Below, in pieces: positions 49,862 to 56,818 of a DNA stretch of 56,818 nucleotides. This stretch comes from Curtobacterium sp. ISL-83. GTDB taxonomy: Bacteria; Actinomycetota; Actinomycetes; Actinomycetales; Microbacteriaceae. A program made the translations under genes and the position numbers. The DNA lies in the NCBI RefSeq assembly GCF_018613895.1, contig NZ_JAGGPH010000014.1, forward strand, positions 1 to 56,818, given 5' to 3'. How positions within the stretch are numbered: position 1 is the stretch's first letter; the number at the start of each line of letters is the position of its first letter. Under the pieces are notes generated by a model. It ran no database searches. It was not told the origin of the DNA and was given only the letters and a program-made list of their open reading frames with translations.

Positions 49862-51943
49862 ATGCACGAGACCGTCATCGACCACCCCGCGGGGTTCCTC
49901 CTCGGCGACGGCGTCGCTCGGTACACGGTGCGGTCCGCGACGGCGACGGCCGTGACCCTCGTCGTGCAGCACGCCGACGCCTCCGGGTCGACGTCGTTCC
50001 CGCTCGAGCGGGTGGCGGACTCCGACGCGTGGACCGCCGAGACGCCCGGGGTCACCCCCGGCGACCGGTACCACCTGCTCGTCGACGGTCCGGACGGGCC
50101 CCGGCACGACTTCGACCCGGCACGTCCGCTGCTGGACCCGTACGCACGCGGGATCGAGCGGGCGGCTGCTGAGGACGACGCCGTCGGCACCGGGACCGGC
50201 CCCGGTGCGGCTGCCCAGCGCTGGACGGGCGTCGTGGTCGACGACTCCTTCGACTGGGGCAGCGTCGTCAAGCCCGCGACCCCGCTCGACCGTGCGGTCG
50301 TGTACGAGGCGAACGTCCGCACCCTGACCGCCGCGAACCCCGCCGTCCCGGAGCACCTCCGCGGCACGTACGCGGGGGTCGCGCACGAGAGCACCATCGC
50401 GCACCTGCACCGCATCGGGGTCACCACCCTCGAGCTCCTGCCGGTGCACGCGTTCGACACCGAGCACTGGCTGCAGGAAGCGGGACGCGAGAACGCCTGG
50501 GGGTACAACACCCTCGGGTTCTTCGCCCCGCACGCGGCGTACGCGTCCGCCGACGCACGGGCGGCCGGCACCTCCGCCGTGCTGCGCGAGTTCAAGGGCA
50601 TGGTCCGGCTGCTCCACGAGGCCGGGATCCAGGTCGTGCTCGACGTCGTCTACAACCACACCGCGGAAGAGGGGCTCGGGGGTCCGACGAGTTCGCTCCG
50701 CGGTGTCGACGGTGCGAACCGCTACCGCTGGGCGGCGGACGACACCTACTTCGACACGACGGGCTGCGGGAACACGCTCGACACCTCGGTCGAGGCCACC
50801 GCGGACCTGGTGGTCGACAGCCTCCGGTACTGGGCGCGCGACGTGCAGGTCGACGGGTTCCGCTTCGACCTGATGGCATCGCTCGCCCGGGATGCCGACC
50901 ACGTCTTCGATCCCGCTCACCCCCTCCTCGAACGGATCCGGAACCACCCGGACCTGCAGGACGTGCTCGTCATCGCCGAACCGTGGGACGTCGGACCCGA
51001 CGGGTGGAAGACCGGCTCGTTCGGTGCGCGGACGAGCGAGTGGAACGACGGGTTCCGGAACACGGTGCGGCAGTTCTGGTTGACCGACATCGCCGAGGAA
51101 CGCCGGAACGGCGCCCCGAGCACCGGGATCGGTCGGTTGGCGCACGCCCTGACCGGTTCCCAGGGCCTGTTCGGTGCCGAGCGCGGGCCGCTCGCGGGCG
51201 TCAACTTCGTCACCGCGCACGACGGCTTCACGCTGCTCGACCTGGTCGCGTACGACGGCAAGCACAACGAGGCGAACGGCGAGGACAACCGCGACGGCAC
51301 GAACGACAACCGGTCCTTCAACCACGGCATCGAGGGCGAGACCGCCGACCGCGGCGTCCGGGCGGCCCGTGGTCGTTCGATGCGGAACCTGCTCGGCACG
51401 CTCATGCTGTCGGCCGGCGTGCCGATGCTCACCGCAGGTGACGAACGGAGCCGGACCCAGCACGGCAACAACAACGCGTACGTGGTGTCCGACGACCTGA
51501 CCCCCGTCGACTGGTCCGACCACGAGGACGCCGAGGCGATGACCGCGTCGTTCGCGGCCCTCGCCCGCCTGCGGTCCGCGCACCCGGCGCTCCGACCGTC
51601 GCGCTTCGGCGTCGAGGGGCAGGAGACCCCCGGGGCTGCGCGGATGAGCTGGTACGGGCCGGACGGGCACCCGATGACGATCGAGGGCTGGGACCAGCCG
51701 ATCCACCGCGCGCTCCAGTACTTCGTGGAGTCGGCGCCGGAGCACGAACCGGCGGACCGGGTGCTGGTGGTCGTGCACGGCAGTGGTCGCACGCGGGACA
51801 TCACCCTGCCGGTGCGCGAGGACGTCGTCGGGTTCCGACTCGCCTGGTCGAGCGAGAAGCACCGCGACCACGAGCGGCTCCGGCCGGCCGGGCAGGTCTT
51901 CACGGCTTACGGGCCGGGGATCCACGTGTTCGAGATCGCCTGA
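49862..51943 (+). CDS. glgX: Glycogen debranching enzyme (isoamylase type) GlgX
   Basis: GlgX hydrolyses alpha-1,6 branches of glycogen limit dextrins. The 693-residue GH13 enzyme has an N-terminal CBM48-like domain (about 8-95). The catalytic barrel shows VVYNHTAEEG, VDGFRFDLMASL with nucleophile Asp336, VIAEPWD with acid/base Glu373, and FVTAHDGFTLLDLVAYDGKHNEANGE. A C-terminal beta domain follows. The ATG at 49862 is six bases after TACCCT (49850-49855), a leaderless pattern. It shares the strand with glgE and glgB but is followed by a terminator-like palindrome, so it is probably a separate transcript. Confidence 0.95.
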   Translation: MHETVIDHPAGFLLGDGVARYTVRSATATAVTLVVQHADASGSTSFPLERVADSDAWTAETPGVTPGDRYHLLVDGPDGPRHDFDPARPLLDPYARGIERAAAEDDAVGTGTGPGAAAQRWTGVVVDDSFDWGSVVKPATPLDRAVVYEANVRTLTAANPAVPEHLRGTYAGVAHESTIAHLHRIGVTTLELLPVHAFDTEHWLQEAGRENAWGYNTLGFFAPHAAYASADARAAGTSAVLREFKGMVRLLHEAGIQVVLDVVYNHTAEEGLGGPTSSLRGVDGANRYRWAADDTYFDTTGCGNTLDTSVEATADLVVDSLRYWARDVQVDGFRFDLMASLARDADHVFDPAHPLLERIRNHPDLQDVLVIAEPWDVGPDGWKTGSFGARTSEWNDGFRNTVRQFWLTDIAEERRNGAPSTGIGRLAHALTGSQGLFGAERGPLAGVNFVTAHDGFTLLDLVAYDGKHNEANGEDNRDGTNDNRSFNHGIEGETADRGVRAARGRSMRNLLGTLMLSAGVPMLTAGDERSRTQHGNNNAYVVSDDLTPVDWSDHEDAEAMTASFAALARLRSAHPALRPSRFGVEGQETPGAARMSWYGPDGHPMTIEGWDQPIHRALQYFVESAPEHEPADRVLVVVHGSGRTRDITLPVREDVVGFRLAWSSEKHRDHERLRPAGQVFTAYGPGIHVFEIA

Positions 51944-52000
51944 TCCGTCCCGTCGGGCGGACCGACGGAGTCCACGGGTGGGATGCATCCGGCGGATCGG

Positions 52001-52038
52001 ACGGGAGGCGCGTGGCGGCGCCGCCACGCGCCTCCCGT
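52001..52038. repeat. Perfect 38-base palindrome, GGACGGGAGGC family, copy 5 (after glgX)
   Basis: The arms 52001-52019 and 52020-52038 are perfectly complementary with no loop bases. The outer part ACGGGAGGCGCG matches the other family copies. It lies 57 bases after the glgX stop and upstream of the glgE promoter. Confidence 0.85.
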
Positions 52039-52130
52039 CGTTCCTCCACACCCGTCCGGCGCGCCCGGCCGTCCACACCGAGCCGGGTTTCCGGGGAACG
52101 TCGCGGCGCTGGACGGGTAGCGTCGACTCC

Positions 52131-54131
52131 GTGGCCACCGCAGACCGACCCCGGCGACCGAAGCCCGGGCGCATCCCGATCACCGAGCTCGCTCCGACGA
52201 CTCCCAATGGTTACCCCGGAAAGGCGTTCGACGGCGAGGTCATCACCTTCGGCGCGACCGTCTTCCGAGAAGGACACGGCGTCATCGGCGCCGACCTCGT
52301 CCTCGAACGTCCGGACGGCGGTACCCGCACGGTGCCGCTCGCGCCGGGCGCACCCGGCACCGACCGGTTCGAGGCGACCGTCCAGGTCGACCACGTCGGC
52401 GTCTGGACCTGGCACGTCGAGTCCTTCGCCGACGACTGGGCGACGTGGTTGCACGCCGCCCGACTGAAGATCGCGGCCGGTGTCGACACCGAGGCGACGC
52501 TGCTCGACGGCGCCGTCCTGCTCGACCGCCTGGCCGTCGAGACCGACTCCCCCGCCGCCACGCGGGCGGCCGCTCGTGTCCGCGACACCGACCTCGACCC
52601 GGCCGAGCGCCTGGCCGCCGTCGACGACCCGCGCATCGTCGCCGAGGTCGAGGACTCGCCCCTGACCTCGCTGCGGACGACCTCGCCGACGCAGCTGCTC
52701 GACGTCGAGCGCACCCGCGCCGGCGTCGGCGCCTGGTACGAGTTCTTCCCCCGGAGCGAGGGCGCGAAGAAGAACCCGGACGGCTCGTGGAAGAGCGGCG
52801 ACTTCCGCACGGCGGCTCGCCGTCTGCCCGGCGTCGCCCGGATGGGCTTCGACGTCGTGTACCTGCCGCCGATCCACCCGATCGGTTCGACCGCGCGCAA
52901 GGGACCGAACAACACCCTGACGCCGGGGCCGAACGACCCGGGCAGCCCGTGGGCCATCGGCTCGGCCGAAGGCGGCCACGACGCGATCCACCCCGAGCTG
53001 GGGACCGAGGACGACTTCCGCGACTTCGTCGAGACGGCGAAGAACAGCGGGATGGAAGTCGCGCTCGACTTCGCGCTCCAGTGCTCGCCGGACCACCCGT
53101 GGGTCAGCGAGCACCCGAACTGGTTCACCCAGCGCGCCGACGGTTCGATCGCGACGGCCGAGAACCCGCCGAAGCGGTACCAGGACATCTACCCGATCCA
53201 GTTCGACAGCGATCCGGAGGGGCTGGTCGCCGAGGTCGAGCGCGTGCTCCGGCACTGGATCGCCTTCGGCATCCGGATCTTCCGCGTGGACAACCCGCAC
53301 ACCAAGCCGCTGTGGTTCTGGGAGCGCGTGATCCGCGAGATCCGTGACGAGCACCCGGACACCGTCTTCCTCGCCGAGGCGTTCACCCGCCCCGCGATGA
53401 TGCGCGCCCTGGCCGAGGTCGGGTTCCAACAGTCCTACTCGTACTTCACCTGGCGGAACACGAAGGACGAGATCCAGGACTACTTCGAGGAGCTCTCGCA
53501 CGAGACCAGTGCGTACCTCCGGCCGAACCTGTTCGTGAACACGCCCGACATCCTGTCCGAGTACCTGCAGTTCGGCGGTCGCGCCGGGTACAAGGTGCGC
53601 GCTGCCCTCGCGGCGACGGGTGCCCCGACGTGGGGGATGTACTCGGGCTACGAGCTCTTCGAGGACGTCGCCCGTCCCGGTTCGGAAGAGAACATCGACA
53701 ACGAGAAGTACGAGTACAAGCCCCGTGACTTCGCGCTCGCCGAGTCCGAGGGCGCGAGCCTCGCGCCGTACGTCACCATGCTGAACCGGTTCCGGCAGGC
53801 GCACCCCGCCCTCCGGCAGCTGCGGAACCTGCACGTCCACGACGCCGAGGACCCCGCCGTGGTCGTGTACTCGAAGCACCTGCCCGGTCGGTACATCCGG
53901 TCCGGCCGCGACGACACGGTGATCATCGTCGCGAACGTCGACCCGCACTCCGTCCGGGAGACCACCGTGCACCTCGACCTCGCCGCCCTCGGCCTGCCGC
54001 CGGAGACGTCGTTCGACGTCCGCGACGTCGTGACCGGGCAGCGCTGGGTCTGGGGCTCGTCGAACTACGTCCGCCTGGACGCCTTCCAGGAACCCGTGCA
54101 CCTGCTCGTCGTGGAGGGACCACACCGATGA
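52131..54131 (+). CDS. glgE: Alpha-1,4-glucan:maltose-1-phosphate maltosyltransferase
   Basis: GlgE elongates alpha-glucan with maltose units from maltose-1-phosphate. The 666-residue GH13_3 enzyme has an N-terminal beta domain and [18 protein letters not shown]. The catalytic barrel has [28 protein letters not shown] with nucleophile Asp387, and FLAEAFTRP with Glu416. [12 protein letters not shown] and the SGYELFE region follow. The GTG at 52131 follows TAGCGT (52118-52123) by seven bases, so it is probably leaderless. Its stop overlaps the glgB start (ATGA). The maltokinase and trehalose synthase that would feed it are not in the window. Confidence 0.96.
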   Translation: MATADRPRRPKPGRIPITELAPTTPNGYPGKAFDGEVITFGATVFREGHGVIGADLVLERPDGGTRTVPLAPGAPGTDRFEATVQVDHVGVWTWHVESFADDWATWLHAARLKIAAGVDTEATLLDGAVLLDRLAVETDSPAATRAAARVRDTDLDPAERLAAVDDPRIVAEVEDSPLTSLRTTSPTQLLDVERTRAGVGAWYEFFPRSEGAKKNPDGSWKSGDFRTAARRLPGVARMGFDVVYLPPIHPIGSTARKGPNNTLTPGPNDPGSPWAIGSAEGGHDAIHPELGTEDDFRDFVETAKNSGMEVALDFALQCSPDHPWVSEHPNWFTQRADGSIATAENPPKRYQDIYPIQFDSDPEGLVAEVERVLRHWIAFGIRIFRVDNPHTKPLWFWERVIREIRDEHPDTVFLAEAFTRPAMMRALAEVGFQQSYSYFTWRNTKDEIQDYFEELSHETSAYLRPNLFVNTPDILSEYLQFGGRAGYKVRAALAATGAPTWGMYSGYELFEDVARPGSEENIDNEKYEYKPRDFALAESEGASLAPYVTMLNRFRQAHPALRQLRNLHVHDAEDPAVVVYSKHLPGRYIRSGRDDTVIIVANVDPHSVRETTVHLDLAALGLPPETSFDVRDVVTGQRWVWGSSNYVRLDAFQEPVHLLVVEGPHR

Positions 54132-56785
54132 CCAACACCGACCCGAACGAGCCGAAGCGGCCGACGCCGCAGCCGCCGACACCGACACCGCCAGCCGCGG
54201 CCGAGCAGCCTCCGCAGTCCGGTCGCGGGCAGGGTCCGAGCGTCCCGCCGGTCCCGCCTCCGCCACCCCAGGTGCTCCCCCGGCTGATGCCCGCTGACAC
54301 GCCGCGACCGACCCATCCGGTCGAGCACGTCGAGCCGCCGGCCGCCCGGTACGAACCCCGTGTCTCCGGACCTGGCGAGGACATGCCCGGTGCGCCCCCC
54401 GTCGTCCGGGAAGCCCCGGACCGCGGTGTCCCGGAGTCGGCGACGCTCGCCGGCAGCACGTCCGGTGCGGCGCACCCACGGCACCTGACGACCGACGCGG
54501 TCGGCAGTGCGGCGGACGCCGGGTCCTCCGACGACGGCCCTGACGCTCCCAGTGCGTCGCCGGACGCTCCCGCTGCGCACCGGGCGCCCGCTCCGCCAGC
54601 CGGATCGGACGACCCCGCCGGCGGCAGCACGGGGCCACGTCCGGCACCCGTCGAGGAGTGGCTCCGGCAGCAGGTCGCCGAGGCCCGCTGGTCGCAGCCG
54701 CACGACGTCCTCGGGCCGCACCCCGTCGACGGCGGCACGAGCATCCGCGTCGTCCGCCACCTGGCGACGGCCGTGCGGATCGTCCGACCCGACGGGGACG
54801 ACGTCGAACTCACCTCAGAGGGCGACGGGCTCTGGGCCGGTGCCACCACGGGCGAGCTCGGCCGGTACCGGGTGGAGGCCGACTACGAGGACGACGACAC
54901 GTGGACCACCGACGACGCGTACCGCTTCCCCGCCACCATCGGCGAGATCGACCTGCACCTGTTCGGTGAGGGCCGTGACGAGCAGCTGTGGCACCACCTC
55001 GGCGCGCACGTCCGTACCGTCGACGGCGTCGAGGGCGTGGCCTTCACCGTCTGGGCGCCCCGTGCGACGGCCGTCCGGGTGATCGGCGACTTCGAGGGAT
55101 GGGAGGGCCGGACAACCGCGATGCGCCGGCTGACCGACCTCGGCATCTGGGAGCTGTTCTGGCCCGGCGCCCGTCCCGGCCAGCGCTACAAGTTCCAGAT
55201 CCTGACCGACTCCGGGTGGGTGGAGCGGGCGGACCCGTTCGCCCGCCAGGCTGAGGTACCGCCGCTGACCGCGTCTGTCGTGACCACGTCCGACTACACG
55301 TGGTCCGAGGGCGACGCGGCCTGGATGGCCGAACGTGCCACCTCCACGACGCACGACCGGCCGATGAGCGTGTACGAGATCCACCTCGGCTCCTGGCGTC
55401 CCGGGCTGAGCTACCGCGAGGTCGCAGACCAGCTCATCGGGCACATGCAGTACACCGGGTTCACCCACGTCGAGTTCCTGCCGCTCGCAGAGCACCCGTT
55501 CGGCGGTTCGTGGGGCTACCAGGTCACCGGGTACTACGCGCCGACGTCCCGCTTCGGGTCGCCGGACGACCTCCGGTACCTGATCGACCGGCTGCACTCC
55601 GCCGGCATCGGCGTCATCATGGACTGGGTCCCCGGACACTTCCCGAAGGACGAGTGGGCCCTCGGCAAGTTCGACGGCTACGCACTGTTCGAGCACCCGG
55701 ACCCCCGCCGCGGCGAGCAGCTCGACTGGGGCACCTACGTGTTCGACTTCGGGCAGCCGCAGGTCCGGAACTTCCTGGTCGCGAACGCGCTGTACTGGTT
55801 CGAGGAGTTCCACATCGACGGGCTGCGCGTCGACGCGGTCGCCTCGATGCTGTACCTCGACTACTCCCGCACCGAGTGGCTGCCGAACGTCCACGGTGGG
55901 CGCGAGAACCTCGAAGCGATCTCGCTGCTGCAGGAGACCAACGCGACCGCGTACAAGCGCTACCCCGGCATCGTGATGATCGCCGAGGAGAGCACCTCGT
56001 GGCCGGGCGTCACCGAGCCCACGAGCGCCGACGGTCTCGGGTTCGGTCAGAAGTGGAACATGGGGTGGATGCACGATTCGCTGCAGTACATCGAGCGTGA
56101 GCCGGTGTACCGCAGCTACCACCACGACGAACTGACGTTCTCGTTCGTGTACGCCTTCAGCGAGCACTTCACCCTGCCGATCAGTCACGACGAGGTCGTG
56201 CACGGCAAGGGGTCGCTGTACGGCAAGATGCCCGGCGACGAGTGGCAGAAGCTCGCGAACGTCCGGGCGTACCTGGCGTACATGTGGGCACACCCGGGCA
56301 AGCAGCTGCTCTTCATGGGCCAGGAGTTCGCCCAGCCGTCCGAGTGGTCCGAAGCCCGCGGGCTCGACTGGTGGCTCCTCGACGACCCGGCGCACCGTGG
56401 CATCCAGGACCTCGTCGCCGAGCTGAACCGCGTGTACCGCGCGTCGCCGTCACTGTGGACACACGACTCCTCGGCCGAGGGCTTCGAGTGGATCGAGGGC
56501 GGCGACGCACCGCACTCCACGATCGGGTTCCTCCGGAAGGCCGGCGACGAACGCGTGGCCGTCTTCGTGAACTTCTCCGGTGTCCCGGTCGAGCGGCGCT
56601 TCGGGTTGCCGACCGCCGGCGTCTGGGAAGAGGTGCTCAACTCCGATGCCACCGCGTTCGGCGGCTCGGGCGTGGGCAACCTCGGTGGCATCACCGCCGA
56701 GGACACCCCGTGGGCCGGACGCCCCGCGTCGGCCCACATCGTGGTGCCGCCGCTCGGCGCGGTCTGGCTGCGGCTCGCGGACTGA
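54128..56785 (+). CDS. glgB: 1,4-alpha-glucan branching enzyme with a long Pro-rich N-terminal extension
   Basis: GlgB introduces alpha-1,6 branches into the glucan made by GlgE. The 885-residue protein begins with about 175 residues of low-complexity Pro/Ala/Thr/Asp-rich sequence, unusual for the family. An N1 domain follows (about 176-275, [13 protein letters not shown]), then a CBM48 domain (about 285-385) and the GH13_9 barrel. The barrel has [41 protein letters not shown] with nucleophile Asp569, and MIAEESTSW with Glu620. The C-terminal beta domain ends LRLAD. The ATG overlaps the glgE stop, so the two are co-translated. A GGACGGGAGGC palindrome starts right after the stop. Confidence 0.95.
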   Translation: MTNTDPNEPKRPTPQPPTPTPPAAAEQPPQSGRGQGPSVPPVPPPPPQVLPRLMPADTPRPTHPVEHVEPPAARYEPRVSGPGEDMPGAPPVVREAPDRGVPESATLAGSTSGAAHPRHLTTDAVGSAADAGSSDDGPDAPSASPDAPAAHRAPAPPAGSDDPAGGSTGPRPAPVEEWLRQQVAEARWSQPHDVLGPHPVDGGTSIRVVRHLATAVRIVRPDGDDVELTSEGDGLWAGATTGELGRYRVEADYEDDDTWTTDDAYRFPATIGEIDLHLFGEGRDEQLWHHLGAHVRTVDGVEGVAFTVWAPRATAVRVIGDFEGWEGRTTAMRRLTDLGIWELFWPGARPGQRYKFQILTDSGWVERADPFARQAEVPPLTASVVTTSDYTWSEGDAAWMAERATSTTHDRPMSVYEIHLGSWRPGLSYREVADQLIGHMQYTGFTHVEFLPLAEHPFGGSWGYQVTGYYAPTSRFGSPDDLRYLIDRLHSAGIGVIMDWVPGHFPKDEWALGKFDGYALFEHPDPRRGEQLDWGTYVFDFGQPQVRNFLVANALYWFEEFHIDGLRVDAVASMLYLDYSRTEWLPNVHGGRENLEAISLLQETNATAYKRYPGIVMIAEESTSWPGVTEPTSADGLGFGQKWNMGWMHDSLQYIEREPVYRSYHHDELTFSFVYAFSEHFTLPISHDEVVHGKGSLYGKMPGDEWQKLANVRAYLAYMWAHPGKQLLFMGQEFAQPSEWSEARGLDWWLLDDPAHRGIQDLVAELNRVYRASPSLWTHDSSAEGFEWIEGGDAPHSTIGFLRKAGDERVAVFVNFSGVPVERRFGLPTAGVWEEVLNSDATAFGGSGVGNLGGITAEDTPWAGRPASAHIVVPPLGAVWLRLAD

Positions 56786-56797
56786 CCCCGCGCACCG

Positions 56798-56818
56798 CGA
56801 CGGACGGGAGGCCCGGTG
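56798..56818. repeat. GGACGGGAGGC-family palindrome, copy 6, cut by the window end
   Basis: CGACGGACGGGAGGCCCGGTG begins 12 bases after the glgB stop and matches the left arm of the copies at 35501 and 14184. The right arm would lie beyond the window. Confidence 0.65.

Overview
The window is about 57 kb of very GC-rich DNA with strong G/C bias at third codon positions. It looks like a chromosomal segment of an actinobacterium of the family Microbacteriaceae, and Curtobacterium or a close relative is my best guess. The guess rests on gene content: the fused oxoglutarate decarboxylase Kgd, the GuaB1 type of IMPDH/GMP-reductase protein, a SigR/RsrA-like redox pair, GlgE glycogen metabolism, a tmRNA tag ending in TDFALAA, and frequent leaderless starts behind a TANNNT -10 box. 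I see no prophage, transposase, integrase or CRISPR array. Identity is inferred; no database was searched.

Layout. 0.2-2.9 kb: minus-strand cluster of phosphoribosyltransferase, S51-type peptidase, uracil-DNA glycosylase (ung) and GNAT. 3-6.8 kb: an SDR gene divergent from metY, then metX, which share an 11-base upstream motif. 7-10.2 kb: a histidine kinase, a membrane partner protein and a LuxR-type response regulator. 10.4-14.1 kb: MFS transporter, two mini-genes, a thiamine-binding protein and a GT87-like membrane enzyme. 14.2-16.9 kb: nnrD and a HAD hydrolase, divergent with overlapping -10 boxes, then an old yellow enzyme. 17-19.6 kb: two coupled CorC/CNNM proteins behind a small proline-rich leader ORF. 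19.7-25.2 kb: guaB1 and the large kgd gene, convergent with a GNAT gene. 25.7-29.5 kb: sigR-rsrA divergent from aroA-rsgA.

29.5-38.6 kb: a repeat-filled spacer, a DUF3533-like membrane protein behind a palindromic operator, hisN, a large LuxR-family ATPase regulator, glmS, and an M50-type membrane protease broken by one frameshift. 38.7-41.5 kb: a second sulfhydrylase coupled to a flavin-dependent monooxygenase (probable sulfur scavenging). 41.6-49.8 kb (minus strand): APC permease, a lysine-tailed protein, tmRNA (ssrA), smpB, ftsX, ftsE, prfB and a cysteine desulfurase. 49.9-56.8 kb: glgX, glgE and glgB for alpha-glucan metabolism.

The non-coding sequence is unusually informative. A family of long palindromes built on GGACGGGAGGC sits just 3' of genes. 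The tmRNA gene is flanked by inverted repeats that would form a roughly 27-bp leader-trailer stalk. About a dozen genes appear to be translated leaderless. Several palindromes look like operators for regulators encoded elsewhere. The most novel-looking items are the tmRNA processing stalk, the Pro-rich leader ORF in front of the CorC pair, the shared-base divergent promoter of nnrD/HAD, the palindrome family and the kinase/degenerate-partner/regulator triad.
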